From Verrucomicrobiota bacterium (GTDB lineage Bacteria > Verrucomicrobiota > Verrucomicrobiia > Chthoniobacterales > UBA10450), in assembly GCA_902810735.1 (NCBI GenBank), contig CADDYX010000003.1, forward strand, positions 1 through 45,070: a DNA stretch of 45,070 nucleotides, given 5' to 3'. Of the stretch, positions 44,318-45,070 are shown one piece after another; positions within the stretch are counted from its first letter, which is position 1; each line of letters opens with the position of its first letter. The position numbers were made by a program, and so were the translations under genes. Below the pieces are notes generated by a model, which did no database searches, was not told the DNA's origin, and was given only the letters and a program-made list of their open reading frames with translations.

Positions 44318-45070
44318 GTGAACGCGAACCAGCAAATCGACGAACGGCGACGCCCGGAACTCACCCTGCGTGGCCTGATCGTGGGCGTGATCATCACGTT
44401 GGTTTTCACCGCCGCGAACGTTTACTTCGGACTGAAGGCAGGTCTGACTTTCTCCACGTCAATCCCGGCGGCGGTGATTTCGATGGCGATCCTGCGCAGT
44501 TTCAGAAACGCGACGGTGCAGGAAAACAACATCGTGCAGACGGTCGCCTCCGCGGCGGGCACGCTCTCATCGATCATCTTCGTGCTGCCCGGTCTGATTA
44601 TGATCGGCTGGTGGACCGGCTTTCCGTTCTGGATTTCGTTCCTCATCTGCGCGCTCGGCGGAATCTTGGGCGTCATGTATTCCATTCCGCTGCGGCGCGC
44701 GCTCGTCACCAACTCCGATCTGCCATATCCGGAAGGCGTCGCCTGCGCGGAAGTGCTCAAGGTCGGCAGCACTGAAAACGTGCCTGCACGGCGGCGGACT
44801 GCCGCGAATCCCGGAGCATCGGGCGACGAAGAAGGCGCGCTGATCGAACCCGAACCACTGCGAGAGGACTTGATCGAGCGCGGGCAGGTAGGGCCGGGTG
44901 CTCGCGCGGACAACGCGGAGCACGGGCGGTCCGGTCTCCTTGCCGTTGTCTGGGGATCGATTGTCGCGGCGGTTTTCGCGATCATTGTCGCCACCGGAAT
45001 CTTCGCGTCGGATGTTGCGCAAACGTTCCGCCTCGGCCGGCGCGGCGCGGTCAGCGGTTATGATTTTTCG
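44318..45070 (+). CDS. OPT-family oligopeptide transporter, 3' end outside window
   Basis: The frame from GTG 44318 is open to the window end (251 codons). The product has the OPT pattern: a polar start, LTLRGLIVGVIITLVFTAANVYFGLKAGLTFSTSIPAAVISMAILR across helix 1-2, and NIVQTVASAAGTLSSIIFVLPGLIMIGWW. YPEGVACAEVLKVG near 145 is a family hallmark. OPT proteins import small peptides or metal chelates by proton symport. An in-frame GTG at 44270 is an alternative start. The cytosolic loop with a charged stretch (EEGALIEPEPLREDLIERG) precedes another helix. It diverges from the DUF3008 gene across 81 bases. Confidence 0.88.
   Translation, partial: MNANQQIDERRRPELTLRGLIVGVIITLVFTAANVYFGLKAGLTFSTSIPAAVISMAILRSFRNATVQENNIVQTVASAAGTLSSIIFVLPGLIMIGWWTGFPFWISFLICALGGILGVMYSIPLRRALVTNSDLPYPEGVACAEVLKVGSTENVPARRRTAANPGASGDEEGALIEPEPLREDLIERGQVGPGARADNAEHGRSGLLAVVWGSIVAAVFAIIVATGIFASDVAQTFRLGRRGAVSGYDFS

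Overview
This is a GC-rich bacterial chromosomal window carrying ordinary, densely packed, vertically inherited-looking genes. Coding density is very high, no gap exceeds 300 bases, many same-strand genes touch or overlap by 1-20 bases, and ribosome binding sites are mostly weak. Several features together suggest a soil-type Verrucomicrobiota (Chthoniobacterales/Spartobacteria-like): a two-domain DUF6328 protein, a bactofilin, an OPT transporter, an S46 peptidase, PagL-like and TonB-type outer-membrane proteins, and a group-III-like phosphofructokinase. Acidobacteriota or Gemmatimonadota cannot be excluded from sequence alone. I see no insertion sequence, prophage, CRISPR array, integrase or recognised defence system.

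Layout. 1-4.6 kb: the end of a membrane polyferredoxin, uracil phosphoribosyltransferase, a lipid A deacylase-like barrel, a NUDIX-like protein and small envelope proteins. 4.6-8.2 kb (minus strand): a TCA-cycle cluster, sucC - VOC protein - sucD - gltA. 8.3-14 kb: an envelope and metal-response-like block. A Cys-rich outer-membrane protein diverges from a CusR/CusS-like two-component pair, which is followed by a TonB-dependent receptor with a perfect inverted repeat directly before its start. 14-25 kb: GH25 lysozyme, pyrimidine-dimer glycosylase, PiT phosphate transporter, M48 and S9A peptidases, tandem DUF6328 protein, methyltransferase, cyclase-fold hydrolase, bactofilin, TPR protein, TraB-like protein and FMN reductase.

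25.7-27.2 kb holds the most interesting pair: a secreted trypsin-like protease followed, after a hairpin terminator, by a small exported protein that resembles the protease's own N-terminal pro-region. 27-33.6 kb (minus strand): a TPR protein, a PpiD/SurA-like chaperone, phosphofructokinase, an S11 D,D-carboxypeptidase homologue lacking the catalytic lysine, a lipoprotein, and DUF2062 and DUF72 proteins. Two divergent tRNA genes follow: initiator tRNA-fMet with an altered anticodon stem, and tRNA-Asn. 34-45 kb: an M3 oligopeptidase, AI-2E transporter, NlpC/P60-like protein, S46 dipeptidyl-peptidase, RecQ, a Lys-rich DUF3008 protein and the start of an OPT peptide transporter.

Taken together, the window is rich in exported or membrane peptidases (M48, S9A, trypsin-like, M3, S46, S11-like, NlpC/P60) and ends in a peptide transporter. 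This fits a cell that scavenges peptides, although the genes do not form one operon. Starts were chosen by signal peptides, family N-termini and overlaps. Functional calls rest on motif recognition by eye, with no database search.
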